DNA of 64,000 nucleotides from Clavulina sp. PMI_390 (GCA_015039315.1 WIDE01000003.1:496001-560000); one strand, 5' to 3'. Shown: positions 1 to 12,654, counted from the stretch's first letter. A program made the numbers and translations. The notes: generated by a model from the sequence alone, not told the origin.

Positions 1-746
1 GCTTCGGCTTCTTCTCTTACCACCAGAACTCGGACGGCAGCAACGTTCAGGAGACCGACATTGAGTTCTTGTCAAGTGATGCAAACTACTACGACACGAT
101 CCACTACACCAACCAGCCTGGTAACGTGAACGGCGTTACAGACCCTAATGCGGCCAAGGTCGTCACTGTGAGCCAGGATCTTACGTGAGTCCAATAAACC
201 TTCGTACTGCGATGAATGATCAAGCTCGGCTCATAATCCGATGGTGTTCGGACGAAGCAGTGCGTTCCACAATCACCGCTTCGATTGGATGCCCACCTCG
301 AGTACTTTCTTCGTCGACGGCGTCCAGACCTCCGTATGTTCTAGTCCCTGCCCTTGACATACGAAGATATTATTGATCGGTTTCTCCCCCTCTAGCAAAT
401 CACCAAGAACGTCCCGGCAGTGGGCTCTACCTTAATCGCCAACGTTTGGTCTGACGGGTACGATCTCTAGTCTTGGCCACCGTCACGAGCGAGCCGATTA
501 CTGACCGTGAACATGTATATATAGTGGCTCTGGCTGGACAAAGGGTCCCCCCACCCAGGATGCGTATGCCACGATCTACCACATCAACGTGAGTTATCGC
601 CTCTCTCCATGGCTGGAGATCATTGTCTGACAATATTTGGTTGATAACATTAGCTCTACTTCAACTCGACGACCCTGTCGGAGTCGACCTTCAACTCGCA
701 ATGCGTTGCAGCTGGACGCCCCGCCGCATGCTCGGTGATCGCATAA
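1..746 (+). CDS. GH16 family glucanase-like secreted protein, 3' part
   Basis: The 5' end lies outside the window. Exons read at about 1-184, 261-333, 396-457, 525-588 and 654-746, all with GT-AG introns of 62-76 nt, ending in SVIA-stop. The first exon encodes FGFFSYHQNSDG and then ETDIEFL, which fits the GH16 active-site pattern ExDxE (nucleophile and acid/base glutamates). Later exons give HRFDW, TFFVDGVQT and LIANVWSDGGSGWTKGPP, typical of the concanavalin-A-like beta-sandwich of fungal GH16 proteins. Such enzymes are secreted and act on beta-1,3/1,4-glucans of the fungal or plant wall; the exact substrate cannot be told. Two cysteines near the C-terminus (QCVAAGRPAAC) probably pair. The signal peptide would be in the missing part. 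Confidence 0.85.
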
Positions 747-866
747 GGGAATTGATATAGGGAAATGAAGCATACTTGACTACTATACCAACTACTACAG
801 ATACACAGCATAGTACAAAAGCTGCTAACCAATAATCCAAGCTGTCCACTCGTTTTCCCCAGCCTT

Positions 867-2673
867 TTACCATGATGGTAGAGATCTCGGAGGCGGTTCG
901 TAAACCGTATCAGGTCCTGGCGGATGGGCTGCCTCGATCGGCTTCCATTTGGCGTCCTCCAACTCAACGATCTTCTGCACTGCCTTGCGGAAGTACGTCA
1001 CGTTATAGTCGATGAGAGATTGGTTTGCCTCCCAGCTCTCCGACCGAACAACAGCGACGAGGGAGAGTTCACTTTTTCGGAACCAAATCAATTGATACTA
1101 GGCATTAAACAAATAAGAGCATGAAGCCAACTTACTCGGTGATCTCCCAGTAAGCAAGGGTCGTCTGAGGTTTGAGGCGCACACAGCTAGTGATATACGA
1201 CTTGGTCTTCTCTTTGTCGACTTGGAAAACGGCGTTTGCGTCGTTTGGAGTTGGCGATTTAGGCGACTGTATGATTCCGTCTTCAGGTGGCAGTGGAGAA
1301 TTACGAGTGCTAGCGGGCGAGACTTGAGATGCGAAGGGATTCGAACCCAGGGTGAGCGCGTTAGAGGGTTGCTCTGCTGAGGACGAGGATGGGTCTGTGG
1401 AGACACTGTTGTTCTCGAGTCGCTTAGGTGCAACGTTGGAGGGTGGTTCATATTGCACCGTACTGGTGATAGGGGTTCAATATGGTTCTGGAAAGGATCA
1501 ATATATAGAAAGCGGAGAAAGGGCGTACCTGTAGAGATCGGAGAACTGCATGATGGTCTGCACATACTCACAGCACAGCCCATATATGCTGGCGTCTGGT
1601 GGTGAATCGTCCGAAGCGACATGAATCAGAGTCTTCGTGTCAAAGAGGAAAGCCTTCATGATGCTGGAATTCTACGAATCATAGTTGAATTAGGGTGAGG
1701 CGACAGACGATGGAAATAGATAGTATGTAGCTCACACTGCACAGGACGTTCATCAAGTTGTCCAAAGGCCCTAGGGGGTCAATAAGCTTCTGTATTGTCC
1801 GCGACCAAGCTTCGAATAGGGTGTGGTCGTATGCCGACGTGAGATGATAGGTAGGAGTGATATTCTGGATGGGCTTCTCATGGTCTAGGCATCCTTCAAG
1901 GATACGTTCCTGGAGGTGACGGAAGTACTCTTGTATGGAAGTCAGAGTGGGGCAAAACACGCGCAGGAAGTGATATACAGTAATAAGATACGCACCGAGT
2001 TTGTAGTCATCGCTCATTCCGTCAGCCTTGTGCACATAGACTTCCAAGTTGAGCGGTCGGGCCTGATCCTTCGTTTCAACATATATCTGGGCCATTAGTT
2101 GAAGCAAAAGGTGTATCGGAGCTCCGTAATCGTCCTAGGGTAGCCTGTTAATAGAGCAACCAAGATATGAGAAAAATAGGTTGGATAGCGTACTTGAATG
2201 TCGATGACATAAATGATGGTGAAGAATGCGCCAAGGAGTAATGGGAGATTCTCAACAGGATAATTGGCAGGACAGTCCCAAACTTGTATGGGTATTAGAA
2301 CGCTACCGACCGACTTAGCCGATCAGTCAATGCATGTGGCGGCATACGGTGCACACGACCTACTCGAGGTTCTCCTTTGTCACTTTTCGTGTTGGCTCAA
2401 GCAAGAAAGTTTCCTTTGCTGTCATTCCATGGAATGCGACTTCCTTACACGCGGTTTTTCCACTCCTGTATTGGCTGAAATGTCAAGCACGCCTCGAGAT
2501 AAGGGGATGTCAACCTGTTCGTACCGCTTGTGACCCATGAGGAGAATCTTCTTTCGGTGAGGATCGACCCTAGCGGCCGCAACCTTGGAGGTGCTAGGTT
2601 CTGATGCATCAGTTCGTCGTTGTGGGGGACCAGGGCGAGCAGCCCCTCCGCGTCCTGGCGCAGATGTGCTCAT
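867..2673 (-). CDS. GTR2: Rag-family GTPase, Gtr2/RagC type (TORC1 regulator)
   Basis: Eight exons on the minus strand: 2673-2525, 2465-2364, 2302-2194, 2134-1996, 1929-1736, 1671-1529, 1462-1136 and 1071-867 (455 aa). KKILLMGHKR followed by SGKT forms the P-loop, split by intron 1. HKADGMSDDYK is the HKxD guanine-specificity motif typical of Gtr2/RagC. HLTSAYDHTLFEAWS, KAFLFDTKTLIHVASDDSP and SLIDYNVTYFRKAV match the C-terminal roadblock-like half. Gtr2 pairs with Gtr1 on the vacuole and reports amino-acid status to TORC1. A Ser/Pro-rich insert (NSVSTDPSSSSAEQ onward) interrupts the C-terminal domain. The G3 motif reads WDCPAN instead of the usual DxPGQ. The last acceptor was placed at 1072 because it gives the expected YWEITDELSLVAVV. 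The start at 2673 was preferred over an in-frame ATG at 2778, which would overlap the divergent neighbour. Confidence 0.88.
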
Positions 2674-2747
2674 TGCCTCCTTCGCTGTCACACTTTCGGT
2701 GCCGAAACTGTCACAGAAAAAATCGAGGAAAGCCTTGAGTGTGGAAG
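2674..2747. promoter_or_regulatory. Shared divergent promoter of GTR2 and KRE33
   Basis: Only 74 bp separate the two start codons, so both genes must share this interval and their 5' leaders may overlap. No TATA box is seen. Pairing a TORC1 GTPase with an 18S rRNA/tRNA acetyltransferase in one promoter would suit joint growth control; that is inference from position only. Confidence 0.55.
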
Positions 2748-5700
2748 ATGCGGAAACAACTGGATCCTCGCATCCCATACCTGATCAATAACAATGTCAA
2801 GCTGAATCACCGCTCATTCGTTGTGCTCGTCGGCGACAAAGGCCGTGACCAGGTTCATACCCATGCTTCACTCAAGTTCACCTTGCAGGCATCTCATTCC
2901 TTTGTGGCTTGACTAGGTTGTCAATCTCCACTTCTTGCTTTCCCAAGCTCGTGTATCTGCGCGTCCTTCTGTCCTTTGGTGCTATAAGAAAGATCTAGGT
3001 TTCACTAGGTGTGTGTCCTTTCTTTCGCTCACTCTGGTAGCACCGAGCTAAGCAACTCGATCTTCATAGTCATCGGAAAAAAAGAGAGGCCAAAATCAAA
3101 CGTGATGTAAAGCGGGGAATAAGGGAGCAGAATGAGCAATCGCCCTTCGAACTCTTCGTTACCGTGACAGACATTCGCTATACGTGCGTCCTCCTATTCC
3201 TCTCTCTCTGAACCCGGCTACTAAACGTTGTGTCTAGCTACTATAAAGACTCCCAAAAGATCCTCGGAAACACTTATGGGATGCTGGTGCTGCAAGATTT
3301 TGAGGCCCTCACGCCAAATCTCCTTGCTCGCACCATCGAGACAGTGGAAGGAGGTGGCCTCGTTGTCCTTATTCTCAAAACCATGTCATCACTGAAACAG
3401 CTCTACACAATGACCATGGTACGTCGTCCACTAACAAGTACACCTACGTTCGTTCCTAAACCACCCTTGTAGGACGTTCATGCTCGCTACAGAACAGCAG
3501 CACATGACGACGTTGTCGCTCGTTTCAATGAACGTTTCATTCTGTCCTTGGGATCCTGCGACGACTGCCTTGTCTTGGACGATGAGCTAAACGTCCTGCC
3601 CCTTTCTCGAGGGAAAGATATCGTTCCACTCGAGGACGACAAAGGAAAGGGGAAGAAAGCAGAGGGCGAGCTGAAGGACCTCAAAGCCAGTCTCAGTGAC
3701 ACGAAGCCTGTCGGCGACCTGATCCAGCTGGCAAAGACTGTTGATCAAGTACGTTGTAACTGATTCAATGAGTTGATTACGGCTGATATTGTTTTGTTCA
3801 GGCAAAAGCTATCCTCACGTTCGTTGATGCTATTGCTGAGAAAACCTTATCCTCCACCGTTACGCTCACCGCCTCTCGAGGACGAGGAAAGTCCGCCGCT
3901 TTAGGTTTGGCAATCGCCGCTGCTCTAGCACACGGCTATGCCAACATCTTTGTTACGAGCCCAAGTCCCGAAAACTTGAAGACGTTATTTGACTTCATAT
4001 TCAAGGGTCTGGACGCTTTGGGCTACGAGGAACATCTTGACTATGATATCGCTCAGAGTACGAATCCTGATTTCAACAAAGCCATCGTACGCGTCAACGT
4101 GTTCCGCAGTCACCGACAGACGATCCAGGTTTGCGCCCTTTCCTCCTCAGCGGTTCCCATTCAACTAATTATTCTTTTCTCTATAGTACATTCAACCAGA
4201 AGATGCACACGTTCTTGGCCAGGCGGAACTGCTCATTATCGATGAGGCAGCTGCTATCCCGCTTCCTCTTGTCAAAAATCTCCTTGGACCCTATCTCGTG
4301 TTCATGGCTTCGACGATCAATGGCTACGAAGGGACCGGTCGATCTCTCTCCCTCAAGCTTATCCAGCAACTTCGCGAGAGCACACGGCCTTCGCTAACCA
4401 AAAACTCCGCCGATGATCAGAGCGCAACTGCCAGCACCAGCAAGAAACCTGCTCAAGCAAGCTCCTCGTCCCTCAAGGCCCGGGCCCTGCGCGAAATTCA
4501 GCTCGACGAGCCGATCCGATACAGTTCAGGCGATCAGGTTGAGAAGTGGCTCAACGCTCTCCTTTGTCTTGATGCCTCTGTTGTTTCGCGATCGTCCCAC
4601 GGCACACCACATCCCTCGCAATGCGAGCTTTTCTACGTCAATCGAGACACACTCTTCAGTTATCATCCTGCGTCTGAGGTGTTCCTCCAACGAATGATGG
4701 CTCTCTATGTGGCATCCCATTACAAGAACTCGCCTAATGATCTCCAACTGATGAGTGATGCCCCTGCTCACCATCTATTCGTGCTACTCCCCCCGCTGAA
4801 GCAAGATGAGAGCACGCTCCCCGATCCGCTCGTTGTCCTACAAGTAGCCTTGGAGGGTCAAATCTCCAAGCAGGCAGTGATGGAGAGCCTGACGAGGGGC
4901 GTGAGATCTAGTGGCGACCTAATACCGTGGCTGATGGCACAGCAGGTGGGTTATCATGTCTCATAAACATTCACTATGCCACTTATCCATAAATGCTTTT
5001 AGTATCAAGACAGCAACTTTGCTCAGCTCTCAGGCGCGCGCGTAGTACGGATAGCGACTCATCCTGATTACACCAGCGTAAGTGACCGTCTACCCGCCTG
5101 ATCTTCATCTAATACTTTCCCTCCATGTAGATGGGGTACGGTGCTAAAGCTCTCCAACTCCTGGCATCATATTACTCTGGGGATATCATGAGCGTTGATG
5201 AGACAGTAGCTGACGAAAAGTTTGAAACCTTCCAGCAAGCAGCAGCAGTTCGCAAGGTACGATTGATGCAAGCAACCGCCAGACCGACGCAGCTAATTAA
5301 TCTGCCCTAGAACGCTTCCCTGTTGGACGATTCCCTGACACACCGTTCGGCAACTTCGCTTCCTCCCCTCTTGCAACGCCTGTCGCATCGCCGGCCCGAG
5401 AGCCTGGACTATATGGGTGTATCCTATGGTCTCACACAGTCCCTGCTGAGATTCTGGAAGCGAGCAGGATACGCACCGTATTATGTACGCCAGACTGAGA
5501 ACGATATCACCGGCGAGTTTGGATGTGTAATGTTGAAGCCGCTGGTCCCTGATATCGGATTCGAGTCATTCGCAATGGGTGCGTCGTCGTCACCAGGTAC
5601 TAGGATCAGCCCCCATGGGAACTGACGAGATATTTCCAGATTTCCGCCGGCGATTCATCGCGCTGCTCTCGTACAAATTCCGCGAGTTTGCGCCGGTCAC

Positions 5701-6757
5701 GGCGATGACAGTTCTGGAGGGAGCCAACTCGGCCGATGGCAGTGGGAATGGCGATACTTCCCCAAGAGGTTAGTCCATTCTTTCACTCTTGGGCCGATCT
5801 CCGATCCTCACTGACAGAAAAAAAAAACTCCACATTTAGTCCTGACTGCACCAGAATTGGATATGCTTATGACTCCCTTCGATCTAAAGCGACTTGAGTC
5901 CTACGCCAACAACACGCTTGATTATCATATAGTGTTAGATCTAATTCCAACACTCGCGTCGTTGTATTTCGATCGAAGGCTGGGGACCGATGTTCGCTTG
6001 TCGGCGGTTCAGTCTGCTATTCTGTTGGGGCTGGGTCTCCAGAGAAAATCTGTGGAGGATATTGAGGTACGTAACTCCTTGAGCACCCACATACATTCCG
6101 GTTTCCTAATTCGTTTGTATTATTTACAGAAAGAGGTTGGGGTTCCTGTAAATCAAGCGCTGGCTCTCTTCGTCAAGCTCGTTCGCAAGATCGTCAGCCA
6201 CCTCCAAGAAATTCGGAAGAGCGTGATTGCCGCCACCGTCCCTGTAACTCCTGCAGTGCCTGCTATTTTGTCAAAGCCTGTTGAGGAGGATTTGGATGAG
6301 GAACTGAAGGAAGCAGGGAACGAGGTGACAAAACAGATGAAGGAAGTTCAACGAAAGATGATCGACCAGTTGGATCTGTCCGAGTGAGTCCTCCATGCTC
6401 CTCATCTCTTCTTGGGAAGGCCAACCAAATCTTGCTTTGTGTGTGGTCTTCCCAACAGTTGATGAATGCTAATGATCCCCTGTACCCTCCCTGCTTTCAC
6501 CCTGCTCTCTTAATTTATTTATCCGCAGATATGCCATTGATGACGGCACGCGAGACTTTAGCGCAGCACATGATCACATCGCCGCGCTGGCCGCAGGCAA
6601 GAAAGGCGTTGGATCTGTGATCAGTCTCAAATCATCCGCAAAATCGTCCGCAGCGGTCAAGCGGAAAGGAGAGGAGGCCGAGAATGATGCAGGAGGCGGC
6701 GGTGGTGATAGGAAGAGTAAAAAGACTCGGAGGAGTCAGGGTGGGGGTAAGAAGTAG
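2748..6757 (+). CDS. KRE33: RNA cytidine acetyltransferase (Kre33/NAT10)
   Basis: Fourteen exons: 2748-2852, 2917-3008, 3070-3183, 3238-3418, 3473-3748, 3802-4128, 4187-4945, 5003-5077, 5131-5256, 5311-5578, 5640-5768, 5840-6066, 6130-6383 and 6529-6757. They give 1053 aa, close to yeast Kre33. The enzyme makes N4-acetylcytidine in 18S rRNA and in tRNA (with an adaptor), using ATP and acetyl-CoA in the nucleolus. The N-terminal domain shows RIPYLI, NHRSFVVLVGDKGRDQ and SVLWCYKKDLGF. The helicase module has the P-loop ASRGRGKSAALG and LLIIDEAAAIPLP. The GNAT domain shows ARVVRIATHPDYTSMGYG, then LDYMGVSYGLTQSLLRFW. The C-terminus is basic and Gly-rich (nucleolar-type tail KRKGEE...KKTRRSQGGGKK). 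The ATG at 2748 gives the family's conserved N-terminus directly. Confidence 0.95.
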
Positions 6758-9700
6758 CCAAGGAGAGCTGAGCGTTCGGGTTAGGGGAGCAGCTGTGAAC
6801 TCCTGTTCAACCGTCCCCGCCACCCAAGACCGATAATCCCTTCGGATTCTCCTCTCTTTACTTGTCAATCTCCCTCCCAATCTCCTCGCTGATGATCTTG
6901 GCTTTTGATCTTGATCTCATCTACGTGAATTCTTGGGGTTTGTTGCTTTCTCTTGTAATGGTGTTGTGTCCTGTCAGGCTTTCGTTTAGCTAGTTATTCG
7001 CTGAATAACTTAGTTCTAAATTCTCTGTTTTACTCCTCTCTCGGTTGGGTCCACTTGGGCGCGCCAATGAGCCAATGATGACGTCCTACTTGATCTTGTT
7101 TCATCTTGAGCAATTGACTGTTAGCTTCTCCTTTTGCGCATCTGACCACGGCATCCGGACAGATCACCCCTCGTTTTGTATGCTTCATCCAATTGCGCTG
7201 ATCATCACCCGCGGCGGAGAGACAATTACCAGTAAAGCTACGGCCCATGCCCCGTGTTTTAGGGGAAGTCTCCTTTTGCGCCACCTCCACTGCTTCAGCT
7301 TATGCGCGTGACGAGCAGCGAGCCCCGGGAGCATTTCGCGTTCCGTAATGGGCGCTGATTCTTTCTCTGAAAGGACAGACAGCTTTTTAGATCGTTCAAA
7401 GTTGTCTGAGTGAAGTTGAACGCAATGCACACGCGCGCGCCTCGGAGCGGCGCATCCGCGCACGCACGTGATGATTATCTAGCCTTTCAACTTCGAGGGA
7501 GTGATATGGCGAGCTTTATCTGTACGTGTAACCCACGCTTGCTTCTCCAAACGAGTGCTTGGGGGAATGGCGTTATGGCGGGAGAGGATCCAAATATGGA
7601 GCTGATCAGCCAATCTCTTCGGGCCCTCGGGCCTCGGTGCCACAGTGACAGATATAGACGGACCCTGCGTCTCATCGCATCGAGATATCGAGGTGACCCT
7701 TTTGCATATCTATTTTCTTTGCCTCCCTTTCGAGCTGTGCTTGTTTTGCCTCTGGGACCCGAATTCTATTTGATTTTTCTAGAATTTTTTTCGTCGACCT
7801 CGAAACGAGGGATGCCGAGCCTCGGTCATCCGTGGAGCTGAAATGTGTCAGGGATGTCCGCCCTCTCTCCTCCTCTGTGATGCATAGAGCCACGTAACTA
7901 CTGACAACCACCAACGAACACACTTGGCCTTTGATATCTGTGAAAATTCGAAGAAATCGTTTGGTAATGCCGGGCCCATGAGAACTGTCTCCCACGGACG
8001 ACCCTTAGTGCTGCGTGCCGCGACGACAACGGCCGTGATGCCGTTTTAAAATAACGTGTTGTATGCCTCGCGAATGCGCGCATGCACGACAGCATTGATG
8101 ACAATCGGCTCGACGTCGATGACAGGTCCTGCTCCCATACATGGATAGAGTGCACAATGTCAATGTAGCAGACAGTATGCATGGACTCAAGGGCCCCAGA
8201 CGCTTATTTAGAGGGTTATACATGTATATGTATTTTTTCAATCCTTTCCTCGGTCGTTTTAGTGGCCCGAATAGCCACTTGATTGTTTGCGCCATTGACA
8301 GCTAGTGTCCTGCATTTCTGATACTGGCTGTGTACCTCCATCGGACCGACCTTCCAAGGCGCGGCAGTTGGTTCGATGGATGCCGGAGAGATCTTGCGCC
8401 TGGGCTCTCTCTCGACACACGGGTGCAGGGACGATGGAGGCGGTGATGGCCAGTGGGGTGATGCTCTGGGGGACCGCGCCACGCCCAATCCACGCACTGG
8501 TTGCGAGGGAAGATCGTGCAATTCTCCCAATGTAGCAGGCAGAATAGCTCCAATTGTGCAATAGTCGCCTCAGGGTGGGTGTTTATCGCCAAGAAAGGTT
8601 TGAGTGTTCAGCCTCCTCTCAAAGTTCTGGTTTATTTACTCGGTTCATTTTTGTTTTTATTACATAGTGAGACGATGACGCACGATCTGCCTACTATTGG
8701 ATAGAGATGAAGTAGTAGTGTGTTCTCTCTCAGACGATTGTGTTCTTTCATCAAACGTCGCGAATGGGGATTTTCCCTGACACCACGTGATCCTACGTCA
8801 TTTCTCCTTCTTGCCCACACGGTGCACATGCGAATTCATGTGAAAGGCCCACCCCCAAAATTCGTGTGGCCATTTGCCTAGGCCATTGTCGTGGAGTGAG
8901 GCTAGAGCTGGGATGTGGTCCGAGAAAGTAGATGGAGTGAGCTCCGAAGCACTGAGTTCGTGCTAATCTTCATTAGGATGTCAGTGTCAAATTGTGGGTG
9001 AGGGTTCTGTCAGTGAATTCGAATCCGTGTGTGGTGCATGTATGCAGTCTAGGCTCGGCAGCCATCGATTGGCCTCGTCGGCATCAGCGTCGCTCTCTCA
9101 CTCCCAGGCCAGCTCAGGGTTTTCCCATCAAAGCTCGACCCCTCAATTTCCAAGCGCCGACGGAGGCTGCGTTGATTTGTCGGGGCGTGTCGGACGATGG
9201 GATGGATGGTATTCGGGCAAACGATAAACCCGCCAACTGAAAGAAAAAAAAAATACCTCCTCTGTCTTTGGTCGATAGAATAGCGTTATTTTTGAACACT
9301 GTCAACAAGTACATTTTGACTCTAGGGAGATTGAAAATCCGCCCGGCGCTTGTCGATCGTTCATTCATTCGCGTATTGGGAGGATTGCAGGTGACAAGTA
9401 TCAAAGTGTATAGACGTCCGTCTACGCCCGACCTTGCTCGGAGCCCATCCCGACCAGCACCGTCTCTGGTGCTCCTCGATCAAGAAGCTTGAGCTGTGCT
9501 GAGCAGGGGCGAAAGGTCGGCGAAAGGTGGGAAGCACTGAGGAGAAAGATCCGAGGAGATTTTCCAGCAAAGGTAGGGCGGGAATAGCAGGCGTCGCCCA
9601 CTAGGTCCGAGGTTACCGTATGAGCTTGGCTGCCATGCTTCACCTGGCTGCGGAAATACAGCTCTGCAGTCTAGATCGAGGCCTCTGGCGTCATGTCGCG

Positions 9701-10254
9701 TGTTGTATCGGCGAAACTCTGGATGTTGGGTTGACCCATGCGGCCGCTCGGTGAGGGCCTGTAACCGAGAGAGCAATTCAGCAGGCATTCAGACGGGGCG
9801 CGCCGTTTAGAGGGCGCTGGGCGGGGGCATTCCTCGATATAGAACTCGATTATAGAAGGTTACTGGGAGATTCCAGCATTACGAAATTACGAAAATAACG
9901 GATGGTTGTCAACACCGACCGATTCGGGTGCAGTCTGTTTTATTTGACAGCATAGGGATTCCAGAAGCAGCTGGATTGCCAGGGGAAGGGCCAGTGAACA
10001 GCCAAAAGCGACAACCCTGGATATTTGTTTTCTGCGTGAGAATTGCAATACAGTTCCCCCGTTCAAAACAAAGGTGGGCACTCAATAAGGAAGCTTGGCT
10101 TTGTGTGGCACTCGCCCAACTTTCTCCTCCTCCTCCCTCCCTCCCTCCTGCCTCCTCTCCACGTACCACTGTCTCACCTCATTTTTTCTCCAAATAGTGG
10201 TTTAAGAACCTAAATACGTCTGGTGCATCAAAATCTCGTGTAATCCCCCAAGTT
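6758..10254. other. 3.5 kb intergenic region without a supported gene
   Basis: Apart from about 250 bp of presumed KRE33 3' UTR, this stretch has only short, mutually overlapping open frames on both strands with no recognisable domain, no consistent splice pattern and no tRNA-like fold that I can see. A CT-rich tract at about 10120-10160 lies just before the next start codon and looks like a fungal promoter or leader element. The length is unusual here and suggests a long regulatory upstream region or an unrecognised non-coding transcript. Confidence 0.5.
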
Positions 10255-12654
10255 ATGGAATCTGCTGTCTCTGAGCAGCCTGGCGCTGGCCATGCCACCA
10301 TCGACCACTGCCTCTGTGGTGCTGCACTCCCAACACGCACCCCTGTCGACCTTGTATCCTTCGCAGACGAGGATGCCCCCTCAGTGTACTGCTCAACTGC
10401 CTGCGCACGCCAAGACGCGTTGGACAGTCTCATGGCGAAAGATCCCCGACATTCCCCCTCCTCCTCCAGAGTCTCAAAGCCTACCTCATCCCTCCCCTCC
10501 TCAATGACTGCTAGCACCACTTCGACAATGTCAGATTCGACATCAGCTAGCTCTTTTATCTACTTTTCCGAATCGTCGCCCTCCTCAGCCTCCTCCCTCG
10601 CCATGCCTGACACCCCATCGCACCTGTACCGGTCCTCTGACGAATTCTTCCAGAGCAGACACGCTGAGCTTGTAGATGTCGAAGAGGATGGCTTCCTTTT
10701 TCAGATCGTTCACTCTCCCACCTCCCCATCGAATGCCGCGTCACAGCCTCATATGTACGCCGATGTTGCAGTGGACCCAAATTTTAAGAGCCACTATCAA
10801 CGCGTCGTCGCCTCACAAGACGCGTCTCTGTTCACGATCCCACCCCTTCCCAGTGTTGGGTCACCATCTGTCAACGCGTCTGTTGCGCCATCGGTCCCTG
10901 CCGTGCCTGTGGCTCCAGGGGCCGCTCAAGCCCCCCACTCTCCTCCGGGCCTTAAACGCGTCCGGGCGCACTCGAACCTCCTCAAGACACGTGCTCCCCG
11001 CTCGTTAACGCCGTCCACGGCCTCATTTAGTGATGAGGAGGAGGAAGATCGGTCCAGAACACCGCAATCGTGGGACCAAGTACGCCCCCACGCCGGTGCA
11101 CTTGAGAGCCCCGTCGGTCCCCACGCGACAGCCTCAGAAGAAGCCCAGGCCGACCTGCCTGCGACCCAGTCGCCGCCGGTCCGGACGATGAGCGAGGTCT
11201 GGCGCGAAATCCAGCAGAGCGAGTCTCCATCCCCCTTTCAGCAGTCTGCGGCGACATTGCAGGATCTCAACAGCCCTACTGATGCGCCATCGGAAATCGA
11301 GCCGACGCCCCCTATCTCAGACGATTATACTAATGGAGAGTCCATGGCGCGTCGCTCAATGGATGAGATCCCATCTGTGAGTACCGAGATGAGCGCTGCT
11401 TCACACTGTTTGCACAATTACTGTTGAGGAAAAAATCGCTCACGGATCGACTCCCATTCTTTTCCATTTTTTCATCTCACCCTTTAGCCCAACCCAATTC
11501 ATGCGGTCCTCCCCACACCGCATCCCTCCAGCATCCTGCTCCCGCCATCACAGGTAGTACCCAAAGAGGTATCTGCGGCAGCAGTACTCGAGGCGATGGC
11601 CTCCGGCGCACCTGCTCCGCTTCCGCACTATTCCCCCGCGGAGGTTCTCGCAGCTATGGGTCTCCCACCTCCCAGTTTGGCCCCTCGTCCCGTGCTCACG
11701 AAGAAAAGGAGCCTCTTCGGACGTGCCCTGACCGTGGACACGACTCTGGCATCTGCGTCAGCAGGTGTCGCTTCTACTAGCGCAGCATCCAGCTCCTCGC
11801 GAGGCGGCATCCTCAGCAAGCTCATCCCGACGACACGGAGATCGAGGGCAAACTCGAATGCCAGCGGTCACTCGACCACAGAGAATGTTATCAGCCCTCA
11901 ACAAATTGCAGCCCTTGTGTCTCTCCTTCCCTCGCCACCCAAAGAATACACTCCCCCTCGGTCGCGCGTTTGCAGTGGCGGTCCCATGCTTCCCGTGGTT
12001 GAAGAGGACCTGAGCATGACGGCATCCTTGTGCAGTAGCACAGAGGCGACCGTACATCTCTCCCCATCATCTCCCACTGCGGATTCTGTGTCAGTTTCGG
12101 GATCGTCGCTCGTCACTGTTATGGGACATGCGACCACTGTCGACCGCGAGCTCCCTCCCATCCCCGCCCCCAGCCCAACCCCCGAGCCTGTTGTGGAATC
12201 CCTTTCAGCAGCAGCACAATTCGTGACTCGTCCCACTGCAGCCCTGAAGCCCCGTTCATCCGCTCCAAACTCGACATACTTCCACCCAGTCCCTCAGCCT
12301 TGGTGTACAGAGCCAAGGTCGGCTCCTGCTATGACTGCAACTGCTTCGTTTCGGTCTGTCCCCTCCTCTCCCCTCTCCACCTACCGATCGAGGCTGCTAG
12401 AGGCTGGCGAGACGATGGACGAGAGCGATGAGGAGGACGAGCGCGACCCGTTCCGTCTCGAGAAGTTTATGCCGACTACTCCTGCCTCACTGCGAGCACG
12501 CTCGGCGTCATCCCCCGTCACAAATGACAACCACGATGACGATGACGCTGGAAACGAAAGCGACGAGGATGAGCTGCGAGTCTGGGAGTTTGTGCGCTCA
12601 CGGACCCACGGGCTACCTGTTCACGGCCTCTTCACTCGTCCTGACGAGGAATAG
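10255..12654 (+). CDS. Ser/Pro-rich protein of unknown function with N-terminal Cys motif
   Basis: Two exons, 10255-11376 and 11488-12654, joined in phase 0 by a GTGAGT...TTTAG intron, give about 762 aa. I do not recognise a named family. Near the N-terminus (about residues 20-60) the pattern CLCG ... VYCSTACARQDAL (CxC then CxxxC) resembles a small zinc-binding knuckle. The rest is low-complexity, rich in Ser, Pro, Thr and Ala, and probably disordered. It has acidic patches (DEEEEDRS, DESDEEDERDPF) and a short acidic C-terminus (DEDELRVWEFVRSRTHG). Codon use is strongly GC3-biased, as in the flanking genes, so the frame looks truly coding. A nuclear or signalling scaffold role is possible but only a guess. 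The 3.5 kb of empty sequence upstream hints at complex regulation. Confidence 0.75.

Noticed and set aside
1336..1348. Sequence resembling a tRNA B box (gggttcgaatccc on the minus strand)
   Set aside because: It lies inside the coding exon of the Gtr2-like gene (TLGSNPFASQ) and has no matching A box or acceptor-stem pairing around it.
2422..2778. Upstream ATG (2778) as the start of the Gtr2-like gene
   Set aside because: It would overlap the KRE33 start codon at 2748 on the other strand, and the extra residues have no family match; the ATG at 2673 is sufficient.
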